Shown one piece after another: positions 1 through 8,182 of a stretch of DNA of 51,631 nucleotides. The position numbers were made by a program, and so were the translations under genes. Position 1 is the stretch's first letter, and each line of letters begins with the position of its first letter. The DNA is from Allofournierella sp. GTDB lineage: Bacteria; Bacillota; Clostridia; Oscillospirales; Ruminococcaceae. Location: contig JAHHRU010000015.1 in the NCBI GenBank assembly GCA_020025635.1, forward strand, positions 1 to 51,631. Direction: 5' to 3'. The notes beneath the pieces are model-generated. The model was not told the DNA's origin. It did not search any database and was given only the letters and a program-made list of their open reading frames with translations.

Positions 1-173
1 CCGGCAGCTTATTTCTCGGGGTGAGTCTGCCCCGAGTTCGGCATTGTCGCATTGCGGCACGCAAAGTCTTGCGCACCCAATGCATCAGGCCCGGCAGCTT
101 ATTTCTCGGGGTGAGTCTGCCCCGAGTTCGGCATTGTCGCATTGCAGTGCGCAAAGTCTTGCGCACCGCACTG
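1..173. repeat. 90-bp tandem repeat, two copies, with hairpins
   Basis: Bases 1-90 recur from 91 onward. Positions 1-54 match 91-144 exactly and most of 61-77 matches 151-167. Each copy carries an inverted repeat CTCGGGG/CCCCGAG (15-21 with 30-36, and the equivalent near 105-126). A second inverted repeat is centred on AGTC: GTGCGCAA/TTGCGCAC at 147-154/159-166 in copy 2, weaker in copy 1. Copy 2 also has an outer CAGTGCG/CGCACTG pair (145-151/167-173). It lies just after the stop codon of the minus-strand DUF368 gene. The array may continue to the left of the window. Confidence 0.85.
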
Positions 174-214
174 CTCTGTGCCGAGCTCAGCCGCTCCGGT
201 TCGCTTCATCCGCC

Positions 215-1102
215 TCAGGCGGCGCTCTCCTCCGCGGCACCCATTTTCCAGGTGGCGAAGGCGCCGAGGGCGGCGAGCACGAGGCCGAGCACGAGGCCCG
301 GCACGCTGAATGCGCCCAATGCGCCGGAGGAATAGATGATTGCGAAGGGGCTGGACAAAATCAGGCCGATGATGGCGGCATAGGTCTGGCTGGGGAAGTG
401 ACCGAACAGATACTCGATCACCTTTGCAATACCGAAAATGCCCAGCAGCACGCCGATGCCAAAGGGGATGCAAAGGCCCACGTTGTGCATCAATGCTGAC
501 CAATCGCCTGCGGCCAATGCGTCCACGCTGCCGGTGATGAGTGCGAGGATGGAGTTATAGTATCCCAGCACCAGCAGCACCATGGAGCCGGAAACGCCGG
601 GGATGACCATGGTAGCGCTGGCCACAACACCCAACACAAACAGCAGGATCATGGTGCCCACGCCAAAGCTCAGCCCATGCTCGCTGCCGCCCTGCAAAAG
701 GGCCATGCCCACGCCGAAAGCCAGCAGCAGCACAAAGCAGACCACCTCCGCAACGCCGAGGCTCTTTTTATTCTTTTTGTCCAAAGCCGATTTGAACTGG
801 CTCAGCAGGATGGGCAGGCCGCCCAGCACAAGGCCCACAAAGGTGAGGGCGGTGGCGAGGGTGTGGTTTTCCAGCAGGTACTCAAGTCCGTAGCCAAAGC
901 CCACGATGCCAAGGGCCATACCGATGCCCAGAGGAATGAGCACACCCATGCTCTTTTTGAAGTGGCTGAACAGGCCGGTGATGGCACCGATCAGCTTATC
1001 ATAAATACCCAGAGACACCGCCATAGTGCCGCCGGAAACGCCGGGGATGATGTTTGCAACGCCGATCACCATACCCCGCAGGATGTCCATAAACAGTTTC
1101 AT
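215..1102 (-). CDS. DUF368 membrane protein, PopT-like polyprenyl-phosphate transporter
   Basis: A 295-residue polytopic membrane protein. Two homologous PGVSGG-type motifs are visible, IIPGVSGGTMAVSLGIYD near the N terminus and VIPGVSGSMVLLVLGYYN in the second half, which is the inverted-repeat signature of DUF368. Members of this family (PopT) have been shown to recycle undecaprenyl phosphate across the cytoplasmic membrane for peptidoglycan and other envelope polymers. I infer the same role here. The reading frame is open for 40 codons upstream, but the ATG at 1102 has an AAAAAGGAGT ribosome site 5-6 bases before it, so I use that start. It is 143 bp downstream of exonuclease III and may have its own promoter. 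Confidence 0.85.
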   Translation of the reverse strand: MKLFMDILRGMVIGVANIIPGVSGGTMAVSLGIYDKLIGAITGLFSHFKKSMGVLIPLGIGMALGIVGFGYGLEYLLENHTLATALTFVGLVLGGLPILLSQFKSALDKKNKKSLGVAEVVCFVLLLAFGVGMALLQGGSEHGLSFGVGTMILLFVLGVVASATMVIPGVSGSMVLLVLGYYNSILALITGSVDALAAGDWSALMHNVGLCIPFGIGVLLGIFGIAKVIEYLFGHFPSQTYAAIIGLILSSPFAIIYSSGALGAFSVPGLVLGLVLAALGAFATWKMGAAEESAA

Positions 1103-1245
1103 TGAGTACTCCTTTTTTGTGCCCAAACGGGCAGTTTGGATTTTAAAGCATACGTGTCTACTATAATTGATTCCCTGCTTTGATTCAAGGGAATTGCGCA
1201 AAAAAGGAGCAAAAATACACACCTTCTGCGCATCCGGAACACGCC

Positions 1246-2001
1246 TTACAAATCAATTTCCAGCAGCACCGGGCAGTGATCGCTGCCGAATTCGTCGGCA
1301 AGGATGCGGCTGTCCTTTACCTTATCCATAATACGGCGGCTCACGATAAAATAGTCGATGCGCCATCCCGCATTGTTCTTGCGGGCGTTGAAGCGGTAGC
1401 TCCACCAGCTGTAGGCGCCGGTGGTATCGGGATAAAGCTCCCGGAAGGTATCGGCAAAGCCGGAGGAAAGCAGGGTGGTCATTTTTTCCCGCTCTTCGTC
1501 CGAAAATCCGGCGTTGCCCCGGTTGGTTTTGGGGTTTTTCAGGTCGATCTCTTCATGGGCCACATTCAGGTCGCCGCAGTAGATCACCGGTTTTTTCTTG
1601 TCCAGCTCCATTAAGTACTCCCGCAGATCGTCCTCCCACTTCATGCGGTAATCAATGCGGGCAAGGCCGTCCTTGGAATTGGGAGTATACACGTTCACCA
1701 GATAAAAGCCCGGATATTCCAAGGTGATGGCTCGGCCCTCCTCCGGGTGATCCGGGTGGTCGATGCCGAAATGCACCGACAGCGGCTCTTGCTTTGCCCA
1801 GCAGGCGGTGCCGGAATAACCTTTTTTCTCGGCGGAATTGAACCAGCTATGATAGCCTTCGGGGGCAAAATCCGCCTCACCGGGCTGGCACTTGGTTTCC
1901 TGCACACTAAAAATATCCGCATCCAGCCGGGCAAACTGCTCGGAAAAGTCTTTTTTAAGCACGGCACGCAGGCCGTTCACGTTCCAGCTTACAAGTTTCA
2001 T
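1246..2001 (-). CDS. xth: Exodeoxyribonuclease III
   Basis: 251 residues, the usual length for bacterial ExoA/Xth. The N terminus MKLVSWNVNGLRAVLKK holds the catalytic Asn motif, followed by VQETK with the metal-binding Glu, then YCGDLNVAHEEIDL with the Asp/Asn pair, and C-terminal SDHCPVLLEIDL with the catalytic Asp-His. The enzyme cleaves abasic sites and removes 3' blocks and nucleotides in base-excision repair in the cytoplasm. AAAGGAG lies at good spacing before the ATG. It starts 10 bp after the stop of the CPBP protease gene, so the two are probably cotranscribed. Confidence 0.95.
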   Translation of the reverse strand: MKLVSWNVNGLRAVLKKDFSEQFARLDADIFSVQETKCQPGEADFAPEGYHSWFNSAEKKGYSGTACWAKQEPLSVHFGIDHPDHPEEGRAITLEYPGFYLVNVYTPNSKDGLARIDYRMKWEDDLREYLMELDKKKPVIYCGDLNVAHEEIDLKNPKTNRGNAGFSDEEREKMTTLLSSGFADTFRELYPDTTGAYSWWSYRFNARKNNAGWRIDYFIVSRRIMDKVKDSRILADEFGSDHCPVLLEIDL

Positions 2002-2011
2002 GCGTTCTCCT

Positions 2012-2905
2012 TTAAACCATCAGGGACATTAGGACCATAAATCCAACCGTCAGCAGCCACAGGATCATGCCGGGATTCAAAACGGCGGCAAGCACCGGCT
2101 TTTGGGGCAGGTCTTTGCCTGGCAGGAGCCTGAGGCCCCGGTGCTGTCTGACCACAAACACCGTTGCGCCGACGGCGCAGACCAGCATCCACCCCCCCAG
2201 GACCGATTCCAGCCAAGGCTGGTTCATCAGGGGCACCACCACGCAGGCGGACAAAAAGTTCACCAAAAAATGCAGCATCATACCGTAAGCCATACTGCCG
2301 GTGCGGCTCACGATGAGGGCAAGGCAGCAGCCGATGGCAAAGGCAAACAGCATCTGGCTGAAATTGCCATGGAAGGTAGCGAAGAAGAAGCCCGACAGAA
2401 TCACAAAGGGCGCTTCCCCGAACCGGGCCAGCTTTTTGTAAACAAAGCCCCGAAACACCAGCTCCTCCAGCACCGCCGGGCAAACAGCGATCAGCAAAAA
2501 CGCTGCCCAAGGCGGCAGCTGGAGCATCAGCTCATCCACCGGTGCTTCGGTGGGCAGTCCGCCTGCGGAGAGCAGGGCCTGCGTTATAAAGCTTGCCGCA
2601 TAGCCTGTGGTAAAGGTAAGTGCTCCAAAGCCCAAAAAGAGGCCCGCACTCAGCGGCTGCTTGGGTTTGATCGGCATGGCATCTCCCGGCAGAAAGCTCC
2701 AAATGAGCATAGCCAGCGGAAGGCCCAAAGCATATGCGCCGATGTCATTGATCAGCAGCAGGGTCACCGGGCTCGACGCTCCCCACAGGTCAATCAGCGC
2801 CCCCAATATATTTGTGGCCGCGATGTTCACGCCCATCATCAGCACCAAACCCAGTGCAACAAGGCTTACTGTTTGACGAAAACCGACCGGTCTTTGTTCT
2901 TTCAT
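2012..2905 (-). CDS. CPBP family intramembrane metalloprotease
   Basis: About 297 residues with many hydrophobic helices. The family signature is clear: EELVFRGF (Glu-Glu...Arg), then FATFHGNFSQ and LHFLVNFLSA, the histidine and Asn-bearing helices of the CAAX-processing/Abi (CPBP) fold. Members are membrane glutamic proteases or immunity-type proteins. The substrate cannot be told. A GTG three codons upstream touches the AAAGGAA ribosome site, so the ATG at 2905 (MKEQRPVG) is the better start. First gene of a likely two-gene unit with xth. Confidence 0.85.
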   Translation of the reverse strand: MKEQRPVGFRQTVSLVALGLVLMMGVNIAATNILGALIDLWGASSPVTLLLINDIGAYALGLPLAMLIWSFLPGDAMPIKPKQPLSAGLFLGFGALTFTTGYAASFITQALLSAGGLPTEAPVDELMLQLPPWAAFLLIAVCPAVLEELVFRGFVYKKLARFGEAPFVILSGFFFATFHGNFSQMLFAFAIGCCLALIVSRTGSMAYGMMLHFLVNFLSACVVVPLMNQPWLESVLGGWMLVCAVGATVFVVRQHRGLRLLPGKDLPQKPVLAAVLNPGMILWLLTVGFMVLMSLMV

Positions 2906-3019
2906 TTGCAACACTTCCTTTCTGTTTTTTCCAGTTTACCATACAAATTGCGATTTTTCCACACCGTTTCAAGCTCTCTCACAAAATTCACACTCCCGCC
3001 TATTGTTCACAAATTTTTA

Positions 3020-3048
3020 TTGTATTCAACCTATGAATGGGCTATAAT
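3020..3048 (+). promoter_or_regulatory. Sigma-A type promoter for the small acidic membrane protein
   Basis: TTGTAT at 3020-3025, a 17-base spacer, and a perfect TATAAT at 3043-3048. This places the start of transcription near 3055, about 75 bases before the ATG at 3133. Confidence 0.7.
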
Positions 3049-3132
3049 AAAGGCATATACAAGCATGGTATCTCCCCTTTGCCCACGAGCGCGCGGGGAG
3101 CGAATTTATGTTTTTAAAGGAGGCCGTTCCCC

Positions 3133-3453
3133 ATGAGAAAATCTGGTAGTTTTGCCGCAATGGTTTTGTTTTTGTCCGCTGCTGTCGGCGCACTGACCGC
3201 CGCATGGCTGTATATTCGCCGCCGGGAAAAGGAGCTGGACGAATACGAACAGCTGCTTTTCAACGATGACGACGATCTGGACGATTTCGACGGCGCTTTG
3301 GATGACGTTGATGAGGATCTGGATGAGCTGGTCGAGCTGGACTCCTTGGATGACGAAGCCCTGAGCGAGGACAAGATCATCCGTGAGGTTTACGGCGATG
3401 AGGAGCCGGTTGCAGAGCCTGAAACCGACACCGACACCGAGCCCAAAAACTGA
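3133..3453 (+). CDS. Small membrane-anchored acidic protein, function unknown
   Basis: 106 residues. One hydrophobic segment near residues 7-25 is followed by a short basic patch (IRRREK). The rest of the protein is dominated by Asp and Glu (for example NDDDDLDDFDGALDDVDEDLDE), with low complexity. The basic patch after the helix predicts N-out/C-in topology, so the acidic tail would be cytoplasmic. I do not recognise a family. AAAGGAGG lies before the ATG. The gene has its own promoter and terminator and so is monocistronic. Confidence 0.75.
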   Translation: MRKSGSFAAMVLFLSAAVGALTAAWLYIRRREKELDEYEQLLFNDDDDLDDFDGALDDVDEDLDELVELDSLDDEALSEDKIIREVYGDEEPVAEPETDTDTEPKN

Positions 3454-3466
3454 TCAAAGCCTTTTG

Positions 3467-3496
3467 GCCCGCACTGTAAAAGTGCGGGCTTTTTTG
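3467..3496 (+). terminator. Rho-independent terminator
   Basis: A 9-bp perfect stem GCCCGCACT/AGTGCGGGC (3467-3475 with 3481-3489) with a 5-base loop, followed by a run of T. It closes the acidic membrane protein gene. Confidence 0.9.
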
Positions 3497-3539
3497 TTTG
3501 CCCCGCTCTTGCTGCAAAACGGAAATTTCTTGTTTTTCG

Positions 3540-3567
3540 TTGGCTTTGCGGCAAAATATGCTATAAT
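3540..3567 (+). promoter_or_regulatory. Promoter of the LytM-like gene
   Basis: TTGGCT at 3540-3545, a 16-base spacer, and TATAAT at 3562-3567 preceded by an extended -10 TG (TGC-TATAAT). The start codon at 3623 is about 55 bases downstream. Confidence 0.7.
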
Positions 3568-3622
3568 CTATTGCATATTCAAGGCCACGGTTTTGAAAGT
3601 TTTGTGATGCGGAGGAAAAAGA

Positions 3623-4951
3623 GTGGATTTCCTAAACCATTTTGTGCAGCGGCTCTGGCAATTTATAAAGGATTTCGCCCTCTGGCTTTTGCTGGTGGCG
3701 GTGATCGTGGTTCTTTTGGTGAGCGGTGTGGAAACGCTGCTCTACCGCAGCATTACCCCGAAGGATCTTCCGGCTTGGGCACCCCGTTTTGGCGGGCAGG
3801 AGCTTGTCTGCACCGAATCCAAATGGTTCGTACCGCTGGCGGGGCGGTATTTGGGCCGCACCTTTACCGAGGAGGCCCGGCCTGCGCAGCCTTTGCCGGA
3901 GGTGCTTGCGAGCATCCCCGTGCTGGATGTTCCGGCGGCGGCAAAAAGCAGCTTTACTCTGCGGGATGCGGACGGCACGGTGCTGTTTGAGGGCACCGCC
4001 CAAAAATTCCGTGATTTTTCGTTTGAGACGGACGGCGACTACACGGCCACGCTGGTTTTGGGAAGCACTGACGCCTTTCGCCAAACGAACAGCGCCCCCA
4101 CCGGACACTACACCTATGATTTTAAATTCACTCTGCGCTGCCAGCCCCGGCTCACCCTTTCCACCGATACGGCGGTACAGGGCAGCGTGGTGGGCGTGCG
4201 GCTTTCGGGCATTTTGGGCGACATTCCGCCCATGATCCAGTGTGACCTTGCGCCCGAGGCCGCCTTTACCCGGCAGGGGCAGGACTGGGTCTGCTTTTTG
4301 CCGGTCAACTGCAATCAGCCGGGCGGCGAATACCTTATCAAAACAAAATCCGGCAGCGAAACCGCCGAAGCCACCGTGCAGGTGCGGGGCCGCTCCAAGG
4401 TGGAGATCGACTCCTACACGCTGGACGGCACGGCAGGTATACCTTATATCGGCAAAGCACCCAAAAAGCTGGAGTCGCTGTTCTCCATTGCCGACCCGGA
4501 CATTTACTGGAACGGAGCCTTTACCCAGCCCATCAGCGGCCGGGTGGTTCGGGATTATGCGGTTACCGAACACATCGACCGGCTGGACCCAGTGCTTTTG
4601 GCGGAGCATCCCGAGCTTGCGCTGCTCAACCTGTTTGCCCGGTCCCGGCGCAGCACCAATGTGACCATGGCCGTTACCCCCGGCCGCAAGGTGGTTGCTC
4701 CTGCCGCAGGCCGTGTGGTGTTTGCGGGCGTGATGCACGGCGGCGGCCGCACGGTGGTGATCGAGCACGGCTGCGCGCTCAAGAGCATCGTGTATCTTTT
4801 GGGCCGCATTGATGTATCCGAGGGCGACCATGTGGCCCAAGGGGACGTGATCGGCACAACGCAGGGCCATGTTTGCTGCGAAATGCGGCTGTATGATGTG
4901 CCCATCAGCCCGTGGGAGGTATGGCGCGGCCACGGCGGCCTATTCTTTTGA
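3623..4951 (+). CDS. Membrane-anchored protein with degenerate LytM/M23 domain
   Basis: 442 residues starting at GTG (GGAGGAAAAAGA just before it). A membrane helix spans about residues 17-38. An extracytoplasmic beta-rich region follows, and a LytM/peptidase M23 fold occupies about the last 100 residues (VVAPAAGRVVFAG, VVIEHG, SEGDHVAQGDVIGTT). The zinc ligands look lost: the usual H...D pair before the first strand is absent, YxHL reads VYLLG, and the HLHFE motif reads HVCCE. It is therefore probably not an active endopeptidase but a regulator or scaffold, as with EnvC- or SpoIIQ-type degenerate LytM proteins. Monocistronic, with its own promoter and terminator. Confidence 0.8.
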   Translation: MDFLNHFVQRLWQFIKDFALWLLLVAVIVVLLVSGVETLLYRSITPKDLPAWAPRFGGQELVCTESKWFVPLAGRYLGRTFTEEARPAQPLPEVLASIPVLDVPAAAKSSFTLRDADGTVLFEGTAQKFRDFSFETDGDYTATLVLGSTDAFRQTNSAPTGHYTYDFKFTLRCQPRLTLSTDTAVQGSVVGVRLSGILGDIPPMIQCDLAPEAAFTRQGQDWVCFLPVNCNQPGGEYLIKTKSGSETAEATVQVRGRSKVEIDSYTLDGTAGIPYIGKAPKKLESLFSIADPDIYWNGAFTQPISGRVVRDYAVTEHIDRLDPVLLAEHPELALLNLFARSRRSTNVTMAVTPGRKVVAPAAGRVVFAGVMHGGGRTVVIEHGCALKSIVYLLGRIDVSEGDHVAQGDVIGTTQGHVCCEMRLYDVPISPWEVWRGHGGLFF

Positions 4952-5006
4952 GGGCTGATTCCCCCGCTTTAAAAATCGAATTTCCCCTTGTTTGCAGAGG
5001 GGTGAC

Positions 5007-5043
5007 AAACGGCAGCTTCCCAAAAGGAGGCTGCCGTTTTTTG
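5007..5043 (+). terminator. Rho-independent terminator
   Basis: Stem AAACGGCAGC/GCTGCCGTTT (5007-5016 with 5030-5039) followed by TTTTT, 56 bases after the LytM-like gene. Confidence 0.9.
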
Positions 5044-5118
5044 TGTTGCTGCGGGGGCTTTTTGCCGGGTGCTGCGCCCCGCAAAGGATAACTATATTTT
5101 AATTTATGTAATATATAC

Positions 5119-5147
5119 TTGACATAAAGATTGTTATATGATACTAT
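5119..5147 (+). promoter_or_regulatory. Strong sigma-A promoter of the XRE regulator
   Basis: A consensus TTGACA at 5119-5124, a 17-base spacer, and TACTAT at 5142-5147, within an AT-rich stretch that stands out from the GC-rich surroundings. Start of transcription is near 5154, so the leader to the ATG at 5173 is very short. Autoregulation by the XRE protein is likely from family habit, but I see no clear operator palindrome. Confidence 0.8.
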
Positions 5148-5172
5148 TAAGCCACCGAAGGGAGGCTGCTTC

Positions 5173-5388
5173 ATGGCAAAGAACATGGCGCTCAAGCTGG
5201 CGCGCACCAAAAAGGATATGACGCAAAAAGACCTTGCCGAAAAAATCGGCGTTTCACGGCAAACCATCAACGCCATCGAAAAGGGCGAATACAATCCCAC
5301 CATCAAACTCTGTTTAAAAATCTGCTGGGCATTGGATGCCGATTTGAATGAACTGTTTTGGGAGGACGAGCACGATGAAGAAATCTAA
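5173..5388 (+). CDS. XRE-family helix-turn-helix regulator
   Basis: 71 residues: a complete Cro/CI-type five-helix domain and little else (MTQKDLAEKIGVSRQTINAIEKGEYNPT, then the typical C-terminal NELFWEDE). A short DNA-binding protein of the YozG/Xre type. GGAGG sits 7 bases before the ATG at 5173. The frame is open further upstream but covers the promoter. It overlaps the next gene by 14 bp, so both are made from one transcript and probably regulate each other's output. Confidence 0.9.
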   Translation: MAKNMALKLARTKKDMTQKDLAEKIGVSRQTINAIEKGEYNPTIKLCLKICWALDADLNELFWEDEHDEEI

Positions 5389-5845
5389 AAACAATCTGGA
5401 CGAAATGCAGAACCTGAAGCTCTTGCAGATCGAGCACACCGGCTGCTGGATCGCCGTCTGGGGGCTGCTTGCCTCCATTTATATCCAAATGGCCTTTGGC
5501 CTGAACGAATTCAAGCACATTGGCGGCGAAGCCATTGTTTTGATTGTGCTTTCGGTTTATCTGGTGGTCTCCTGCATCAAAAACGGCATCTGGGACCGCA
5601 GGCTCAAGCCCGATTTTAAAACCAATCTGACCATCAGTTTAACGGCGGGCGGCCTGTTCGGCCTTTACTGGTTCATTGTGAGCTACCGCAATTACCACAA
5701 GCTGCTGGGTTCTGCTGCTACCTTTGTGGTTATGACAGCAGCGGTGAGCGCTCTGATTTTGTTTGTGCTCTGCCTTTGCAGCAGCGCTTACAAAAAGCAG
5801 ACCAAAAAGCTGGAAGGCGAAGCCGAACAGGAAGACGAGGAGTAA
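5375..5845 (+). CDS. DUF6773-type membrane protein
   Basis: 156 residues with four hydrophobic segments (about 28-46, 52-70, 83-103, 113-135) and a charged C-terminal tail. Proteins like this commonly follow a short XRE regulator in Firmicutes (DUF6773 or DUF2178-like sets). No biochemical role is known. The start is the ATG at 5375, 9 bases after GGAGG inside the regulator gene. Ends just before a strong terminator. Confidence 0.7.
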   Translation: MKKSKNNLDEMQNLKLLQIEHTGCWIAVWGLLASIYIQMAFGLNEFKHIGGEAIVLIVLSVYLVVSCIKNGIWDRRLKPDFKTNLTISLTAGGLFGLYWFIVSYRNYHKLLGSAATFVVMTAAVSALILFVLCLCSSAYKKQTKKLEGEAEQEDEE

Positions 5846-5849
5846 TTCC

Positions 5850-5900
5850 CCAAAAATAAAAAAGGATGACGTGATGCACGTCATCCTTTTTTATTTTTGG
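5850..5900. terminator. Bidirectional terminator with 24-bp perfect stem
   Basis: Bases 5850-5873 and 5877-5900 form a perfect 24-bp inverted repeat with a 3-base loop (ATG). The A-rich base of the stem gives a T run on both strands, so it ends the XRE/membrane-protein operon from the left and the aro/WYL operon from the right (stop at 5902). Confidence 0.95.
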
Positions 5901-5901
5901 C

Positions 5902-6900
5902 TCAGAGCTGCTGCTGTGCGGCAAGGATCTCCTGCAAATGGCGCTGGTAATCGTTTTTTACCGTTTGCGGCCCAAGGATGCGCACCCCGGAGCCAAAGCC
6001 GGTAAGCCAGCCGTAAAACAGGGGGCTCACCGCCACTTCCACCTGAATGCGGCCCTTATCGATGCCCACCGGCACCACGATGATGCCCTGCCCAAATCGG
6101 TCGATCATGGCACTGAGCAGCTTCATATCAAATTCCAGCGTTACCCTTTGCACCGGGCCGGAGAACATCCCGAACATGGGCTTTGCGTAATTGCGCATAT
6201 TGGCGGGGTCATACACCTCCACCCCAAGGCGCACCGCCTCCAGCTGGTCGATGTCCTCCATGCGGTCCACCCGGTAATGGCGCAGACCTTTTTGCTCCTC
6301 ATAGCCCACAAGGTAGTAGTTTTCGTCCTCCCACAACAGGGCCCAGGGGCTGACCACATAGCGGTTGCCAAGGCGGCTTTCGGCCTTTTCCACCCGGCCG
6401 CTGCGCAGCACCCAGCGCTTATACACAAAGCTCACCTGCCGGTCTTCGGCAATGGCCCGATGCAGTGCGTCCACATTGTAATAGATGGACTCGTTCATGG
6501 TTTTGATGCGGCTGGAGGCGTACACCTGCCGGTTCAGCTCGGCGGCCTGATAGTCGCTGGTAAAATCGCAGAGCTTGCGGATCAGCTCCTGCGACTTTTT
6601 GGCGGTAATAAAGCGGGATGCCTGCACCGAATCCACCAGCAGCTTTAATTCCGGCAGCTCAAACCGGCGATGGTTGAGCCAATATCCGCCGCCCCGGCCC
6701 CGGCGAAGCTCCACATCCACCCCTAAGTCACGCAGGGTCTCGATGTCGTCATACACACTTTTACGCTCTGCGGGGATCTCCTGCCGCCGCAGCTCCTCCA
6801 CGATCTGATTGACCGAGATGCGGTGCTCTTCATCGGTGCGCTTTGCAAGAATGCGATAGATGGTAAAGAGTTTTTCTTTTTGCTTTTCCGAACGTGCCAT
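5902..6900 (-). CDS. WYL-domain transcriptional regulator
   Basis: 332 residues. An N-terminal winged helix (about 1-75; RISVNQIVEELRRQEIP then SVYDDIETLRDLG as recognition region) is followed by a WYL domain (about 140-225; SPWALLWEDENYYLVGYEE contains the Trp-Tyr-Leu signature) and a WCX-like C-terminal extension. WYL proteins bind a small ligand or nucleic acid and control transcription. The gene lies 15 bp after aroA on the same strand and is the last of the aro operon, which suggests it either senses an aromatic metabolite or is merely cotranscribed. The ligand is unknown. Confidence 0.85.
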   Translation of the reverse strand: MARSEKQKEKLFTIYRILAKRTDEEHRISVNQIVEELRRQEIPAERKSVYDDIETLRDLGVDVELRRGRGGGYWLNHRRFELPELKLLVDSVQASRFITAKKSQELIRKLCDFTSDYQAAELNRQVYASSRIKTMNESIYYNVDALHRAIAEDRQVSFVYKRWVLRSGRVEKAESRLGNRYVVSPWALLWEDENYYLVGYEEQKGLRHYRVDRMEDIDQLEAVRLGVEVYDPANMRNYAKPMFGMFSGPVQRVTLEFDMKLLSAMIDRFGQGIIVVPVGIDKGRIQVEVAVSPLFYGWLTGFGSGVRILGPQTVKNDYQRHLQEILAAQQQL

Positions 6901-6915
6901 GTAGGGTACCTCCTT

Positions 6916-8145
6916 TTATGGATGGCTGGATACTCGAACACCCAGCGTTTGCAGGCAGTTAAAAAACTCCGGCCAGCTTTTGGCCACGGCCTCGGCCCCC
7001 TCGATTTGGACGGGGATGTTGGCCGAAACAGCGGCGGCAGCAAGCGCCATAACGATACGGTGATCGCCGTGCCCCTGCAAAGGCGGCGGCGGTATTAAGG
7101 GGCCGCCGGTCACGGCCGCCCAGTCGAGCCCGGTTTCGACCCTTGCCCCGAATTTTAAAAGTTCTGTTTGCATGGCGGCCAGCCGGTCGCTCTCCTTGAG
7201 CCGCAGGCGGCCCGCCCCGGTGATAAGGCTGCGCCCCTTGCAAAAAAGGCCCAGCACCATGAGGATTGGGCCAAGGTCGGGGCAATTCTGAATGTCCGCA
7301 CAAAAGGCATCCAGCGTACCGTCGGGCCTGCGGATGCTGTGCAGGAGGCGGCTGATCTCCCCGTCCGGCTGGCGGGACTCGGGGTCAAGGCCCTCAATTT
7401 GAATGCCGCCCCGCACCTCGTTCATCACCTGCAAAAAGGCGCTCTGGCTGTTGTCGGCGGGTACGGTGAACCGGGCGGGCCGATAGGTCTGCCCGCCGGG
7501 AACCAGCAGCCCGTTTTGGATCGGCTCGCTCACCACCCCAAACCGTGCCTGCACTGCCCGGGTAAGCTCCAAATACCCCGCCGAAGCAAGCTCGCCCTGC
7601 CAAAAAATGCGGCTTTGGCCTTTCAGCAGCGGCAGGGCCAGCAAAAGCCCGGTAAAAAACTGACTGGAAATCCCGCCCGAAAGGGTGTAATCCCCCGCTT
7701 TGAGCGGCCCCGAAAAATGCAGGGCATCGCCCTCCTTAAAAAAGGGCAGCCCCCGCTGCAAAAACAGCTGTTCATAGGGTTCCATTGGCCGCTGGGGCAG
7801 CCGCCCGTGACCGATGAGGGTGATTTTTCGCCCCGATAAGGCCAGAATGGGCACCAGAAACCGCAGGGTGCTGCCGCTTTCGCCGCAGTCAATGCAGAGC
7901 GGCCCGCTCCCCGCAAAGGGAGAGGTTCCCCAAGCCGCAAGCCCTGCTTTTGTCTGCATGGCTCTTGCCCCCAAAGCCCGAACGGCTCTGAGGGTTGCGT
8001 CAATGTCTTCGCTTTGGCTCAAGTTCTGAATGGCCGACTCCCCTTCTGCCAGCGCGGCGCAGAGCACCGCCCGGTGCGCAAGGCTTTTGGACGGCGGCGG
8101 CGTAATTTTGCCGCCCACCGGCCCGGGAAGGATGTTTACCCGCAC
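6916..8145 (-). CDS. aroA: 3-phosphoshikimate 1-carboxyvinyltransferase (EPSP synthase)
   Basis: 409 residues. Joins phosphoenolpyruvate to shikimate-3-phosphate in the sixth common step of aromatic synthesis, in the cytoplasm. Seen: PPSKSLAHRA near the N terminus (PEP/S3P-binding Lys), GESGSTLRFLVP (the family's NxGTxxR region), ISSQFFTGLL (S3P-binding Ser-Ser-Gln), LKESDRLAAM and GHGDHRIVMALA near the C terminus. A GTG at 8160 is in frame, but the AGGAGGGG just inside it is ideally placed for the GTG at 8145 (MRVNILPGP), which I choose. It lies 37 bp after aroQ. Confidence 0.95.
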   Translation of the reverse strand: MRVNILPGPVGGKITPPPSKSLAHRAVLCAALAEGESAIQNLSQSEDIDATLRAVRALGARAMQTKAGLAAWGTSPFAGSGPLCIDCGESGSTLRFLVPILALSGRKITLIGHGRLPQRPMEPYEQLFLQRGLPFFKEGDALHFSGPLKAGDYTLSGGISSQFFTGLLLALPLLKGQSRIFWQGELASAGYLELTRAVQARFGVVSEPIQNGLLVPGGQTYRPARFTVPADNSQSAFLQVMNEVRGGIQIEGLDPESRQPDGEISRLLHSIRRPDGTLDAFCADIQNCPDLGPILMVLGLFCKGRSLITGAGRLRLKESDRLAAMQTELLKFGARVETGLDWAAVTGGPLIPPPPLQGHGDHRIVMALAAAAVSANIPVQIEGAEAVAKSWPEFFNCLQTLGVRVSSHP

Positions 8146-8182
8146 AGCGCCCCTCCTCACAAAGGGCCTTTGGCCCGTTTTT

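Noticed and set aside
1..173. Possible CRISPR array
   Set aside because: Only two direct copies with a 90-bp period and no spacers of equal length; the units contain hairpins instead.
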